DNA of 22,607 nucleotides, taken from assembly GCA_034113365.1 (NCBI GenBank), contig JAXEXP010000070.1:1-22607 (forward strand), written 5' to 3'. Of the stretch, positions 1-7,387 are shown piece after piece. The notes under the pieces were generated by a model that saw only the letters and a list, made by a program, of their open reading frames with translations, searched no databases and was not told the DNA's origin. The position numbers and the translations under genes are program-made. Origin of the DNA: Spyradocola sp034113365 (GTDB lineage: Bacteria; Bacillota; Clostridia; Christensenellales; UBA1750). Each line of letters opens with the position of its first letter. Within the stretch, counting starts at the first letter, position 1.

Positions 1-708
1 TTCCACTACGGCAAGGCCGCAAACCTCGCCGCTGACGACTGGACGGAGATCAGCATGGACATCCCCGCGGGCAAGGGCGAGCTGGTGTGCCAGGTGGGCG
101 TGGAGTTCATCCCCGCAAAGGGCGCGCAGCTGACGGCCTACATCGACGATTTCAGCATCGAGGGCGGCACTGATTACCTCGTCGACTTCAAGCAGGAGCG
201 CATCGAGCACTGGAACAACCTCCACGAGGAGATCAGCCAGTTCATGTACAACGTCGGCTCGTGGACGCTGGAGCAGGGCAGGCTGCACGGTCACGGCGCG
301 CAGCTTGCCGAGACCTTCACTGGCTCCTCCCATTGGAAGGACGTGCGCGTGTCCACCGTGCTCACGCCCGTCACGGGCAAGGGCCATAACCTCGAGTTCC
401 GCGTGCAGGGCGCCGCGCGCTGCTACGCCGCGGGCCTGTACGAGGGCGGCAAGCTGCGGCTCTACAAGAAGAACCTGAACTATCAGGTCGTCGCAGAAAC
501 CGACTTCGGTTGGGAATTTGGCAAGAGTTACGAAATCAAAGCGACCGCGGTCGGAAATCGTATCGAGATCGCGGTGGACGGCAAGGTGCTGCTGACCTGG
601 ACGGACGAGGATCATCCCTACCTGACCGGCGCGGTGGGCGTGTCCACCATGAACTTGGGCCACTGCATCTGGGATGAGATCTGCGTAAAGGAGGGAACCT
701 TATGCTGA
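1..708 (+). CDS. C-terminal part of a lectin-like protein, possibly an ADP-ribosylglycohydrolase C-terminus (partial)
   Basis: The frame is open from base 1, so the 5' part lies outside the window; the ATG at 55 is internal and has no ribosome binding site. About 235 residues are visible. They look like beta-sandwich carbohydrate-binding material: an end of one beta domain reaching 'IDDFSIEGG', then a concanavalin/LamG-like domain with 'LEFRVQGA', 'YAAGLYEGGKLRLYK', 'VAVDGK'-type strands and a closing 'IWDEICVKEG'. From memory, this arrangement resembles the C-terminus of large clostridial ADP-ribosylglycohydrolase-family proteins, but the catalytic part is not visible, so that identity is inference. 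The stop (706-708) overlaps the ATG of the deacetylase by 7 nt, implying co-translation and a shared role in glycan handling. It could equally be the end of another glycoside-active protein. Confidence 0.6.
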   Translation, partial: FHYGKAANLAADDWTEISMDIPAGKGELVCQVGVEFIPAKGAQLTAYIDDFSIEGGTDYLVDFKQERIEHWNNLHEEISQFMYNVGSWTLEQGRLHGHGAQLAETFTGSSHWKDVRVSTVLTPVTGKGHNLEFRVQGAARCYAAGLYEGGKLRLYKKNLNYQVVAETDFGWEFGKSYEIKATAVGNRIEIAVDGKVLLTWTDEDHPYLTGAVGVSTMNLGHCIWDEICVKEGTLC

Positions 709-1406
709 CCTTCCCTGGCGGCAAGACCCGCGCGCTCACCTTTTCCTACGACGACGGCATTTCCCAGGACATGCGCCTGGTGCAGCTGTTCAACCTCTAC
801 GGCCTCAAAGGCACGTTCAACCTCAACTCCGGCATCCAGACCAAGGAACACACCTGGCAGAACAAGGATGTGCTCGTGCGCCGCATGCAGCCCGACGTGC
901 TCCCCGCGCTCTATCGCGGCCACGAGGTCGCCGTGCACACGCTGACGCATCCCGGCCTGTTCAAGCTCTCCGACGAGGAGCTCGCGCAGGAACTGGCTGC
1001 CGACAAGCACAACCTTGAGGAACAGTTCAAACAGACCATGGTCGGTATGGCCTATCCCTTCGGCGACTGCGATGCACGCATCATGCAGGCGGTAAAAGAT
1101 CAGGGTCTGTTTTACGGCCGCACCACCATTTCCACGGAAACCTTCGCGCTGCCCAAGAATCCGCTGGCCTGGGAGGCCACCTGTCACCACAACAATCCGC
1201 GCCTGATGCAGCTTGCGGACGACTTCCTCGCTCCCGGGGACGACCTGCGCCTCTTCTACGTCTGGGGGCACAGCTACGAGTTCGACGTGAACCGCAACTG
1301 GGAGGTCATCGAGGACTTCTGCGAAAAGCTCGCCCGCCGCGACGACGTCTGGTACGCCACCAACGGCGAAATCGTGCTGTGGATGCAGCAGAACGGACTC
1401 GCATAA
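702..1406 (+). CDS. NodB-like polysaccharide deacetylase family protein
   Basis: This 234-residue protein has the carbohydrate esterase 4 (NodB) signature. Motif 1 is 'SYDDG' with Asp17/Asp18 (catalytic base and metal ligand), motif 2 is 'HTLTH' with His79 and His83 (metal ligands), and motif 3 is 'AYPFG' around residues 117-121, where the usual Arg is absent. A late 'WGHSYEF' (His190) probably supplies the remaining active-site His. Known CE4 enzymes remove N- or O-acetyl groups from glycans. No signal peptide is visible, so the product appears cytoplasmic, unlike peptidoglycan deacetylases. The start overlaps the upstream stop in ATGCTGA and has an AAGGAGGG ribosome binding site at about 687-694. 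A strong hairpin follows. The family is secure; the substrate is unknown. Confidence 0.85.
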   Translation: MLTFPGGKTRALTFSYDDGISQDMRLVQLFNLYGLKGTFNLNSGIQTKEHTWQNKDVLVRRMQPDVLPALYRGHEVAVHTLTHPGLFKLSDEELAQELAADKHNLEEQFKQTMVGMAYPFGDCDARIMQAVKDQGLFYGRTTISTETFALPKNPLAWEATCHHNNPRLMQLADDFLAPGDDLRLFYVWGHSYEFDVNRNWEVIEDFCEKLARRDDVWYATNGEIVLWMQQNGLA

Positions 1407-1412
1407 AAACAC

Positions 1413-1458
1413 CGGCGCCCGGTTCAGGCAGAAATGCCAAGAAACCGGGCGCCGTTTC
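1413..1458 (+). terminator. Intrinsic terminator after the deacetylase gene
   Basis: Perfect 12-bp arms CGGCGCCCGGTT (1413-1424) and AACCGGGCGCCG (1443-1454) enclose an 18-nt loop and are followed by TTTCCTTT. It lies 7 nt after the deacetylase stop. The U-tract is interrupted, so termination may be incomplete. Confidence 0.7.
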
Positions 1459-1546
1459 CTTTACATAAAAGCGCAAAACAACTGAAAATCAGCAGGAATT
1501 TATCAGATACGCAACGAATACTTAACATAAAGAAGGGGGTGTTTTG

Positions 1547-2155
1547 ATGTCTAAGTATAGGATCATCACCATCGAACGGCAGTATGCCAGCGGCGGACGC
1601 GCCGTGGGCAAGCAGGTGGCCGCGCAGCTGGGCGTGCCCTGCTATGGCCGCGAAATACTGGAAATGGCGGCCGAGCGCAACGGACAGACCGCCGAATACA
1701 TCGAGCATTTGGAGGAGACGGCCTCGGGCAGCATGTTCTACTCCTTCATTGCCGCCTACAACCGCACGCTGCGCGGCGAGGGCGATCTGCTTTCCCCGGA
1801 GGACATGCTGCTCTACACCGAGGCGGAGATCATCCGGGAGCTGGCGGGCGAGGGCCCGTGCGTGTTCGTGGGCCGCAGCGCGGGCTGCATTCTGCAGGAC
1901 CGCTCCGACGTGCTGCGCGTGTTCATCCACGCCGACGACGACGCGCGCCTGCGCCGTGCGGTAGAGGAATATGGCCACGACCCCAAGGAGGCCGCGGCCG
2001 TGCTGCGCCGCTACGACAAGCGCCGCGCCAATTTCTACAACGTCAATTACAACCTCAAGTGGGGCGACAAGGCAGGCTATCACATCTGCCTGGACAGCGG
2101 CAAGCTGGGCGTCGACGCCTGCGCGCGCCTGCTGCTTGGGCTGGTTCAGGGCTAG
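1547..2155 (+). CDS. Cytidylate-kinase-like family protein (P-loop NMP-kinase fold)
   Basis: The 202-residue protein matches the Cytidylate_kin2 type: an N-terminal 'ITIERQYASGGRAVGKQVA' P-loop variant (Gly16-Gly17, Gly21-Lys22), 'VFVGRSAGCIL' in the core, and a lid/C-terminal segment 'DKRRANFYNVNYNLKWGDKAGYHICLDSG'. Members resemble cytidylate kinase but are separate from housekeeping cmk, and their substrate is generally undefined. I start at ATG 1547 because AGAAGGGGG (1531-1539) is well spaced; the preceding in-frame TTG at 1544 is less likely. A weak TTTACA-17-TGAAAA promoter-like pair lies at 1460-1488. The gene ends in CTAG at 2152-2155, sharing stop bases with the convergent esterase. 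It is probably monocistronic. Confidence 0.82.
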   Translation: MSKYRIITIERQYASGGRAVGKQVAAQLGVPCYGREILEMAAERNGQTAEYIEHLEETASGSMFYSFIAAYNRTLRGEGDLLSPEDMLLYTEAEIIRELAGEGPCVFVGRSAGCILQDRSDVLRVFIHADDDARLRRAVEEYGHDPKEAAAVLRRYDKRRANFYNVNYNLKWGDKAGYHICLDSGKLGVDACARLLLGLVQG

Positions 2156-3069
2156 AGCGGGGCGGGATACCGCTCCAGCTGGGTCTCGGATACAAAGGCG
2201 CTGATCAGATGCAGCGCCTTTTTTGATTCCGGAAGGCCGAAGAGCACATAAACGTGCCACATGTCCGGCTCCACGATGATCATGGAGGGCACGCCCGCGG
2301 CCTTCATGCGCGCGTCCAGGGAAATGGCGTCGTCCAGCAGCACCTCGTCGCCGCCCGAGAAAATCAGCGAGCGCGGCATGCCGGAAAAATCGCCGAAGAT
2401 GGGGGAGGCGTAGGGCTCCCGCTCGTGCCCGCCCGCGTACAGGCGCGCATAGAAGCGCGCAGCCTCCTCGGGCAGCGCCGGGTCGCGCTTGGCGTTGCGC
2501 AGGTAGGATGCCCCCGAGCAGCTCATGTCCGCCCAGGGCGAGATGCCCACCACGCCGCCGGGCATGGGCAGCCCCTTGTCCCGGAGCTTCAGGCACAGCG
2601 AGTAGACCAGCCCGCCGCCCGCCGATTCCCCGACGACGGTGATGTCCCGCGCAGCAATGCCGCAGTTGAGCAGGTGCAGGTAGGCGGAAAACACGTCGTC
2701 CAGCGCGGCGGGGTAGGGGTTTTCGGGCGCGAGACGGTAGTCCACCGCGTACACGCTCTGCCCCGTCTGCGCGGCCAGCACGCCGCCGAATGCGCGCGTG
2801 TAGCGCAGATTTCCGCTGATGAATCCGCCGCCGTGCAGGTAGAGGATCGCGCGGTGGCTGGGCGGCGCGTCCGCCGCGTCGATGCGCTCCACCGGCACGC
2901 CGCCCGCGTCCAGCAGCGTGCAGCGCAGATAGGCCGGGTTCAGCATGCGCTGCATCTGACCGATCTTTTCCTGCAAAAGCCGCGCAGAGGGCACGTCCAC
3001 ATGCGCAATGAGCGGCTTGGCCACCACGCGCAGCGCTCTGCGGGTCAGATAGGCAAGGGGAGAGGGCAT
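2152..3069 (-). CDS. Alpha/beta hydrolase, HSL (family IV) esterase/lipase type
   Basis: This 305-residue protein has the hormone-sensitive-lipase pattern. The oxyanion-hole motif is HGGGF (residues 79-83), the nucleophile elbow is GESAGG (Ser149), the acid is Asp241 in 'GGDEVLLDD', and His272 lies in 'DMWHVY'. A helical cap region of about 40 residues precedes the core. The family hydrolyses short-chain carboxylic esters; no signal peptide is seen, so it is likely cytoplasmic. The start is supported by a near-perfect AGGAGGTGA on the minus strand (about 3075-3083). Its promoter overlaps the terminator of the enolase-like gene upstream, so the two may be partly co-transcribed by read-through. 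The stop shares the CTAG tetranucleotide with the converging gene. Family call secure, substrate unknown. Confidence 0.9.
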   Translation of the reverse strand: MPSPLAYLTRRALRVVAKPLIAHVDVPSARLLQEKIGQMQRMLNPAYLRCTLLDAGGVPVERIDAADAPPSHRAILYLHGGGFISGNLRYTRAFGGVLAAQTGQSVYAVDYRLAPENPYPAALDDVFSAYLHLLNCGIAARDITVVGESAGGGLVYSLCLKLRDKGLPMPGGVVGISPWADMSCSGASYLRNAKRDPALPEEAARFYARLYAGGHEREPYASPIFGDFSGMPRSLIFSGGDEVLLDDAISLDARMKAAGVPSMIIVEPDMWHVYVLFGLPESKKALHLISAFVSETQLERYPAPL

Positions 3070-3098
3070 CGCGGGTCACCTCCTGATCTTTGAATACC

Positions 3099-3127
3099 AG
3101 TATAATGAAAAAGACCGGGAGTTGCAA
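3099..3127 (-). promoter_or_regulatory. Sigma-A-type promoter of the esterase, with -35 inside a terminator palindrome
   Basis: On the minus strand TTGCAA (3122-3127) and TATACT (3099-3104) are separated by 17 bp. The -35 hexamer is exactly the centre of the 24-bp palindrome at 3113-3136. The predicted start, near 3092, leaves room for the AGGAGGTGA site. Confidence 0.6.
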
Positions 3128-3142
3128 CTCCCGGTCCAATTT
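3107..3142 (-). terminator. Palindromic intrinsic terminator of the enolase-superfamily gene (possibly bidirectional)
   Basis: A perfect 24-bp palindrome at 3113-3136 (left half GACCGGGAGTTG) is flanked by A-runs and T-runs on both sides: AAAAA before it and TTTTTT after it on the plus strand. It lies about 17 nt past the stop of the enolase-superfamily gene. Confidence 0.8.
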
Positions 3143-3152
3143 TTTGATGCGA

Positions 3153-4529
3153 TCAGGACCACAGGCGGTCGTGGGAATCCCAGTCGTTCCACTCGTCGGT
3201 GGACTGCCAGATGTCCTTGGGGTGAGCGGGGTTCATCTCGCGGATGAGGTCCTCGTTCAGGCCGTCGAAGCCCAGGCCGGGCTTGTAGGGCACGTCGATG
3301 TAGCCCTTGTCGATCAGCGGCATGGGCAGGCCGGTGACCAGCTGCGACCACTTGTCCACGATCTTCTGGCTGTGGAACTCCAGCGCCAGGAAGTTCTCGG
3401 TGGCCGCGGCGCACTGCACGCACGCCATCGCGGCAACGGGGGTCTCCGCCATGTGCATGGCCATCGCAACACCCTTCTTCTGCGCGTAATCGCCGATCTT
3501 CTTGGTCTCCAGAATGCCGCCGGAGGTCAGGATGTCGGGATGGATGACGCCGACCGCACGCGCGTCGAGCAGGGGCTTGAAGTCGTCGAGCAGGTAGCAG
3601 TCCTCGCCGGTGGCGATGGGCGTCTTGCAGCTCTGCGACAGGCGCACATACTGGTCGGTGTACTGCCAGGGCACCATGTCCTCCAGCCAGGCCAGGCCGT
3701 AGCCGTCCAGGCGCTGAGCGATGGCGATGCAGTCCTCCAGGCCGATGTGGCCGTAGTGGTCGGTAGCCAGCGGCACGTCATAGCCGATGATGTCGCGGAT
3801 GATGCGCACGCGCTCCTCCAGCACGTCCAGGCCCTTCTTGGTGACGTGGATGCCGGTGAAGGGATGCGCGACGTTCTGGTAGTAGTACATGTCGGCCTTG
3901 GCCTGACGCAGCGCCATGTCGTCGCCCTCTTCCTGCGCCTTGGCGATGCGCGCGGAGATGGCACGGCCTTCCTCGACCCAGCCCAGCGGCGCGGTCAGCG
4001 TGCCGTCGATGCCGATCAGGTTGCCGATGCCCACGTCCATCTTGAGGAACGTGTAGCCGTTCTTGTGCTGACGCTCGATCAGCGCGGCGGCCATCGCTTC
4101 GGGCGTGTCCTTGCCCTCGACGTCGGTGTCGCAGTAGATGCGGATCCTGTCGCGGAACTGACCGCCCAGCATCTGCCAGATCGGAATGCCGTAGATGCGG
4201 CCCACCAGATCCCACAGCGCGATCTCCACTGCGCACACGCCGCCGCCCTGACGGGCACGGCCGCCGAACTGCTGGATGCGGCGGAAGATCTTGTCGATGT
4301 TGCAGGGGTTCTCGCCGATGAGCACGCGCTTGAGCATCTTGACGTACATCGCAGAGCCGCCGTCGCGCACCTCGCCGTAGCCGTACACGCCCTGGTTGGT
4401 ATCGATGCGGATGACGGGGTTGCACGCCCAAACGCCTCCGCCGGGACGCTGATACACCTCACAGATCTTCAGATCCGTGATGCGCAGGTCTTTGGGGCTG
4501 GAACAGGTATTTTTGATATTGACGTCCAT
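3153..4529 (-). CDS. Enolase superfamily, mandelate racemase/muconate lactonizing enzyme (acid-sugar dehydratase-like)
   Basis: This 458-residue protein has the capping domain (about residues 14-130) and TIM barrel of the mandelate racemase group. Visible active-site candidates are Lys163-x-Asp165 ('FLKMDVG') on strand 2, Mg ligands Asp257 ('ATDHYGH'), Glu283 ('WLEDMVP') and Glu309 ('ATGED'), and the His/Asp pair Asp332 ('IHPDIL') and His359 ('AMHMAETP'). Family members abstract a proton alpha to a carboxylate; most with this set dehydrate or racemise sugar acids. Residues about 172-235 form an insertion beyond the compact family pattern. The start has AGGAGGG at about 4538-4544. A palindromic terminator follows. 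The neighbouring esterase and deacetylase hint at carbohydrate use. The exact substrate cannot be read from the sequence. Confidence 0.88.
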   Translation of the reverse strand: MDVNIKNTCSSPKDLRITDLKICEVYQRPGGGVWACNPVIRIDTNQGVYGYGEVRDGGSAMYVKMLKRVLIGENPCNIDKIFRRIQQFGGRARQGGGVCAVEIALWDLVGRIYGIPIWQMLGGQFRDRIRIYCDTDVEGKDTPEAMAAALIERQHKNGYTFLKMDVGIGNLIGIDGTLTAPLGWVEEGRAISARIAKAQEEGDDMALRQAKADMYYYQNVAHPFTGIHVTKKGLDVLEERVRIIRDIIGYDVPLATDHYGHIGLEDCIAIAQRLDGYGLAWLEDMVPWQYTDQYVRLSQSCKTPIATGEDCYLLDDFKPLLDARAVGVIHPDILTSGGILETKKIGDYAQKKGVAMAMHMAETPVAAMACVQCAAATENFLALEFHSQKIVDKWSQLVTGLPMPLIDKGYIDVPYKPGLGFDGLNEDLIREMNPAHPKDIWQSTDEWNDWDSHDRLWS

Positions 4530-4562
4530 TTGAGTCGCCCTCCTAAGTTTTTTGGCCTATTC

Positions 4563-4591
4563 ATTTTAGCACACCGCTTCTTGAATTTCCA
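4563..4591 (-). promoter_or_regulatory. Probable promoter of the enolase-superfamily gene
   Basis: On the minus strand TGGAAA (4586-4591) and TAAAAT (4563-4568) are separated by 17 bp, giving a leader of about 27 nt that contains the AGGAGGG site. The -35 matches consensus at 4 of 6 positions. Confidence 0.4.
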
Positions 4592-4638
4592 TATAAAGCC
4601 TTAATTATTCAACAGAAATTGCACACTGCGGAACAGTA

Positions 4639-4667
4639 TTGACGAACCCCTCGTCGAGTGGTAAAAT
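4639..4667 (+). promoter_or_regulatory. Promoter of tRNA-Leu
   Basis: TTGACG (4639-4644) and TAAAAT (4662-4667) have an ideal 17-bp spacer and end 9 nt before the mature tRNA 5' end at 4677. That placement fits a dedicated stable-RNA promoter with a very short leader. Confidence 0.75.
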
Positions 4668-4676
4668 CTTTAATAT

Positions 4677-4762
4677 GCCGAAGTGGTGGAATGGCAGACA
4701 CACGGGACTTAAAATCCCGAGGGGGCAACTCCGTGCGGGTTCGAGCCCCGCCTTCGGCACCA
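4677..4762 (+). tRNA. tRNA-Leu (anticodon UAA)
   Basis: The 86-nt class II tRNA has a perfect 7-bp acceptor stem (GCCGAAG 4677-4683 with CTTCGGC 4752-4758), anticodon stem CGGGA/TCCCG (4703-4707/4715-4719) with loop CTTAAAA, anticodon TAA at 4710-4712, a long variable arm, a GGTTCGAGCC T-arm core and an encoded CCA at 4760-4762. The variable arm and anticodon identify leucine, reading UUA codons (and UUG by wobble). It stands alone rather than in a tRNA cluster. Confidence 0.97.
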
Positions 4763-4801
4763 CGCCGCCGTGGACAGCATACCGTTCGCGTCGGCGTTTT
4801 C
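4762..4801 (+). terminator. Weak terminator-like hairpin after tRNA-Leu
   Basis: ACGCCG (4762-4767) can pair with CGGCGT (4792-4797), followed by TTTTCCTTT. The stem is short and the loop is 24 nt, so read-through into the lipoprotein gene is possible. Confidence 0.35.
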
Positions 4802-4833
4802 CTTTATTATAGACATCATGGGAGTGACTGGAC

Positions 4834-6324
4834 ATGAAAAAAACGCTTTCTCTGCTGCTGGCGCTGGTGCTGTGCCTGACGCTTACCGCCTGCAGCAGCG
4901 GCACCGGCAACGCGGACTATGACTATATCCTCTCGCTGCTGGACAGGGGCGAGTACGACATGGCCATTCAGGTGATCGAAATGCTGCGCCAAGACGCCGC
5001 CCCTGCGGAAGATCAGCAGAGAGAAGAGCAGCGGCCGCAGCAGCAGGATGAAGTACCTCAGCAGAGTGAAGTGCCGCAGCAGAGCGACGCACAGCCGCAG
5101 GAAGCCCCAGCGGATTACCAGGAAGGCATCAGCGCGCCCGGTGAAGTCACCTATCCCTTGCAGGTCGTACTGGTCAACGGCACGGACTACCACTTCCATG
5201 CAGACCTGATCAATTACACCGATAAACAGCTGCGTTTGGTTCAATTTGACATCGTGAGTACTGAGGCAGGCAGTCCGATCGGCGAGCGCGTTCTCGATGA
5301 AGAAGAATGTAAATCCATGGATCTCTATCTGCTGGAGCCGAGCACCGGGGTCGCTTACGACGACTGGCACCCGAATCCCGCGCCTTTCGATCAGCGGACG
5401 TATCGCTTCACCTACGAGGACGATGCCGGGCAGCGCTATACGGTCAGCTGTGTGTATGATCTAAATGAAGCCACTACGGACGCTGCTGCGCCCGCCGTGG
5501 ATTATGCGCAGGATCAAGGCAAGGATCTGGCAACGCTGCGCCATGATGCGGCGTTTGAGGTGGAGGTGAACCCCGGCGTCTACTGGGTGCCCGCACGCGC
5601 GCTGGGCGAGAGCCGCTACACCAACGCGCAGATCGCGCAGATGGCGCAGAACACCCCTGAGGAGAAGCGCAGCGCGATCTCCACGCTCTACGAGGCGCTG
5701 CAGCTCTATCAGGTGGGCGGCTTCCTCTCTGCTGACGACAACGTTCGCATCGGCGAAAACGGCTTGAACTGGGAGCATCACAAGCCCGGCTATTACGCGG
5801 TGCTGACCAACTGCGGCTGCTGCGCCACCGACTCCAACTGGCTGCACTACATACTGGACGGCGACTATGACGAGGTCGGCTACGTCGCGTACTCCCAACG
5901 GGACGGCAACGGCCATGTGTTCAACTACATACTGCAGAACGGCTGGTACTATGTGATCGACCTGACGCACTATCATGCCGTAGGGAGCAGCATAGACACA
6001 GCGCCTGAGAGCGGCAACCTGATTGACTATTCCGCCACCGACTATATTCTGGGAAACATCCACAAGACGCTGTCACTGGAAGCCTATGCGGCTTACATAC
6101 AGGAGTGCTTCAACGACCCACCCGGACTGATCGTGCGCTATACCGCCGCCGAGGTGCCTGCGGTCGACAGTCCGATGCGTCAGGATGGCAGCGTGGAGAT
6201 CGTGTATGCCGAAATGAACGCCCCCGACCTGCAGATACTCTACGACGACCCGAATGACAGACTGACCTTCCGCTTTGAATCCGCGCCCGAAAGGCAGCCG
6301 GATTGGGCTGCACTGGTCAACTGA
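4834..6324 (+). CDS. Lipoprotein with a transglutaminase-like (Cys-His-Asp) region
   Basis: The 496-residue product begins with a lipoprotein signal: KK, a hydrophobic Leu-rich core, and the lipobox LTAC with Cys20, so it should be anchored outside the membrane. Residues about 50-90 form a Q/E/P-rich low-complexity linker after a short helical segment. A middle region (about 100-215) looks like an extracellular beta domain. The C-terminal half carries a candidate triad: Cys329/Cys330 in 'NCGCCATDSNWLHYIL', His361 in 'GNGHVFNYI' and Asp376 in 'YYVIDLTHY'. This spacing and local sequence fit the transglutaminase/papain-like fold, suggesting a surface crosslinking or peptide-cleaving activity, which is inference. 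The ribosome binding site is GGGAGTGA. I cannot name a specific family. Confidence 0.75.
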   Translation: MKKTLSLLLALVLCLTLTACSSGTGNADYDYILSLLDRGEYDMAIQVIEMLRQDAAPAEDQQREEQRPQQQDEVPQQSEVPQQSDAQPQEAPADYQEGISAPGEVTYPLQVVLVNGTDYHFHADLINYTDKQLRLVQFDIVSTEAGSPIGERVLDEEECKSMDLYLLEPSTGVAYDDWHPNPAPFDQRTYRFTYEDDAGQRYTVSCVYDLNEATTDAAAPAVDYAQDQGKDLATLRHDAAFEVEVNPGVYWVPARALGESRYTNAQIAQMAQNTPEEKRSAISTLYEALQLYQVGGFLSADDNVRIGENGLNWEHHKPGYYAVLTNCGCCATDSNWLHYILDGDYDEVGYVAYSQRDGNGHVFNYILQNGWYYVIDLTHYHAVGSSIDTAPESGNLIDYSATDYILGNIHKTLSLEAYAAYIQECFNDPPGLIVRYTAAEVPAVDSPMRQDGSVEIVYAEMNAPDLQILYDDPNDRLTFRFESAPERQPDWAALVN

Positions 6325-6336
6325 TTTCCATACAGA

Positions 6337-6362
6337 AAAAGCACGTTTTCGCGTGCTTTTTT
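6337..6362. terminator. Shared terminator of the converging lipoprotein and SDR genes
   Basis: Arms AAAAGCACG (6337-6345) and CGTGCTTTT (6352-6360) enclose TTTTCG and run into TTTTTT on the plus strand and A-derived T residues on the minus strand. It lies between two converging stops, so it can serve both. Confidence 0.8.
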
Positions 6363-6384
6363 GTTTATGCGAGGGGAAGGGCGC

Positions 6385-7176
6385 CTATTTGAGCACCAGA
6401 CGGATCGCCCACAGCTGGAGCCGCTTGGGCAGCGCGTTCAGCAGGAGCAGCAACGGATTGCGGTTGATGGGGTAGGCAAAGCCGGGGTTCCTTTTGCGCA
6501 GTATGCGGAGCGCCTTTTGCGCGATCCTTTCCGGCGGTATGCGCCGCGCCTCCACGCCTTCCACGATGGCCTTGAACCGCGCCGCGTTGCAGGCGTACAG
6601 CTTCGTTTCCGCGCAAAACCGGTCCAGCGCGCGCGTGGACACGCCCAGCATGTCCGTATCCACCGCGCCAGCACGGATCACGGAGACGGAGATGCCCAGC
6701 AGCTGCAGCTCCATGCGCAGCGAGTAGGCGTATTTGTCCAGCGCCCCCTTGGTCACGGCGTAGAGGCCCGTAAAGGGCAGCGGATCGAGCGGCGCCAGCT
6801 CGCTGGTGGTGATCACGATGCGGCTTCCGCTGTGCAGCAGAGGAAGAAACGCCTTGTTGACGTGAAACACCCCGAGCAGGTTGACCTGAAAGGCCTGCCG
6901 GAACCGTTCGGTGTCGATCTCGACCAGCGAATCGAGCAGATAGATGCCCGCAAAGTGCACGATGGCAAAGAGCGTGTCGGTGACCGCGCGCACCTGCTCC
7001 AGCGCAGCCTGCACGCTCTGCACGTCGGTCACGTCGGCCTGCAGCGGGATCACGCCCGGCTCCGCATCGCCCACTGTGCGGTCCAGCGCGAAAACGCAGA
7101 AGCCCTGCGCCTTCAGAAGCTCCACCGTCTTTCGTCCCATCCCGCCATAAGCGCCTGTCACCAGTACATATTCCAT
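6385..7176 (-). CDS. Short-chain dehydrogenase/reductase (classical SDR)
   Basis: This 263-residue protein has the Rossmann cofactor motif TGAYGGMG (residues 7-14), an 'ADVT' acid strand (47-50), a variant NNAG motif reading HFAG (74-77), Asn99 in 'QVNLLG', and the catalytic set Ser125 ('ITTSE'), Tyr139 and Lys143 ('YAVTK'). SDRs reduce or oxidise carbonyl/alcohol groups with NAD(P)(H). The C-terminal 40 residues are Arg/Leu-rich and hydrophobic ('NPLLLLLNALPKRLQLWAIRLVLK'), a tail typical of membrane-associated or steroid/lipid-active SDRs, although that is only suggestive. The start is preceded by GGGGAG on the minus strand, and a strong promoter lies in the divergent region. Substrate unknown. 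Confidence 0.9.
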   Translation of the reverse strand: MEYVLVTGAYGGMGRKTVELLKAQGFCVFALDRTVGDAEPGVIPLQADVTDVQSVQAALEQVRAVTDTLFAIVHFAGIYLLDSLVEIDTERFRQAFQVNLLGVFHVNKAFLPLLHSGSRIVITTSELAPLDPLPFTGLYAVTKGALDKYAYSLRMELQLLGISVSVIRAGAVDTDMLGVSTRALDRFCAETKLYACNAARFKAIVEGVEARRIPPERIAQKALRILRKRNPGFAYPINRNPLLLLLNALPKRLQLWAIRLVLK

Positions 7177-7213
7177 AAGCTTCTCCCCAAATCTTACTTA
7201 TCAATACCATCTG

Positions 7214-7241
7214 ATTATACCATGCCGCGATCCGGTTGCAA
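7214..7241 (-). promoter_or_regulatory. Promoter of the SDR gene
   Basis: On the minus strand TTGCAA (7236-7241), a 16-bp spacer and a perfect TATAAT (7214-7219) preceded by TGG, an extended -10. It is divergent from the GNAT promoter about 40 bp away. Confidence 0.7.
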
Positions 7242-7279
7242 ATAAAAACAGAAGAATTTCCTCTATAGCGCCGCAAAGG

Positions 7280-7308
7280 TTGACAAAACATGCAGGGTAT
7301 GATATGGT
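7280..7308 (+). promoter_or_regulatory. Promoter of the GNAT gene at 7388
   Basis: A perfect TTGACA (7280-7285), a 17-bp spacer and TATGGT (7303-7308). The leader of about 75 nt contains an A-rich stretch and ends in a GAGGTAA ribosome binding site. Confidence 0.6.
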
Positions 7309-7387
7309 AAAGCCAATCAAATAAAAAAAGAACCGTCGATGCGCATGGCATGGAAGGGCTTTTGGTTCATTACTGTGAGGTAAGCGT

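Noticed and set aside
1424..3139. Minus-strand open frame of 571 codons over the esterase and cytidylate-kinase-like gene
   Set aside because: It is Arg/Ala-rich, runs through the real esterase in another frame and passes through the terminator palindrome.
3090..4604. Long plus-strand open frame (504 codons) opposite the enolase-superfamily gene
   Set aside because: It is antisense to a gene with full family motifs, has a Val/Ala/His/Asp-rich composition typical of GC-rich shadows, and lacks a suitable ribosome binding site.
6361..7245. Plus-strand open frame opposite the SDR gene
   Set aside because: It is Arg/His/Gln-rich shadow coding with no motif; the SDR frame has the complete catalytic set.
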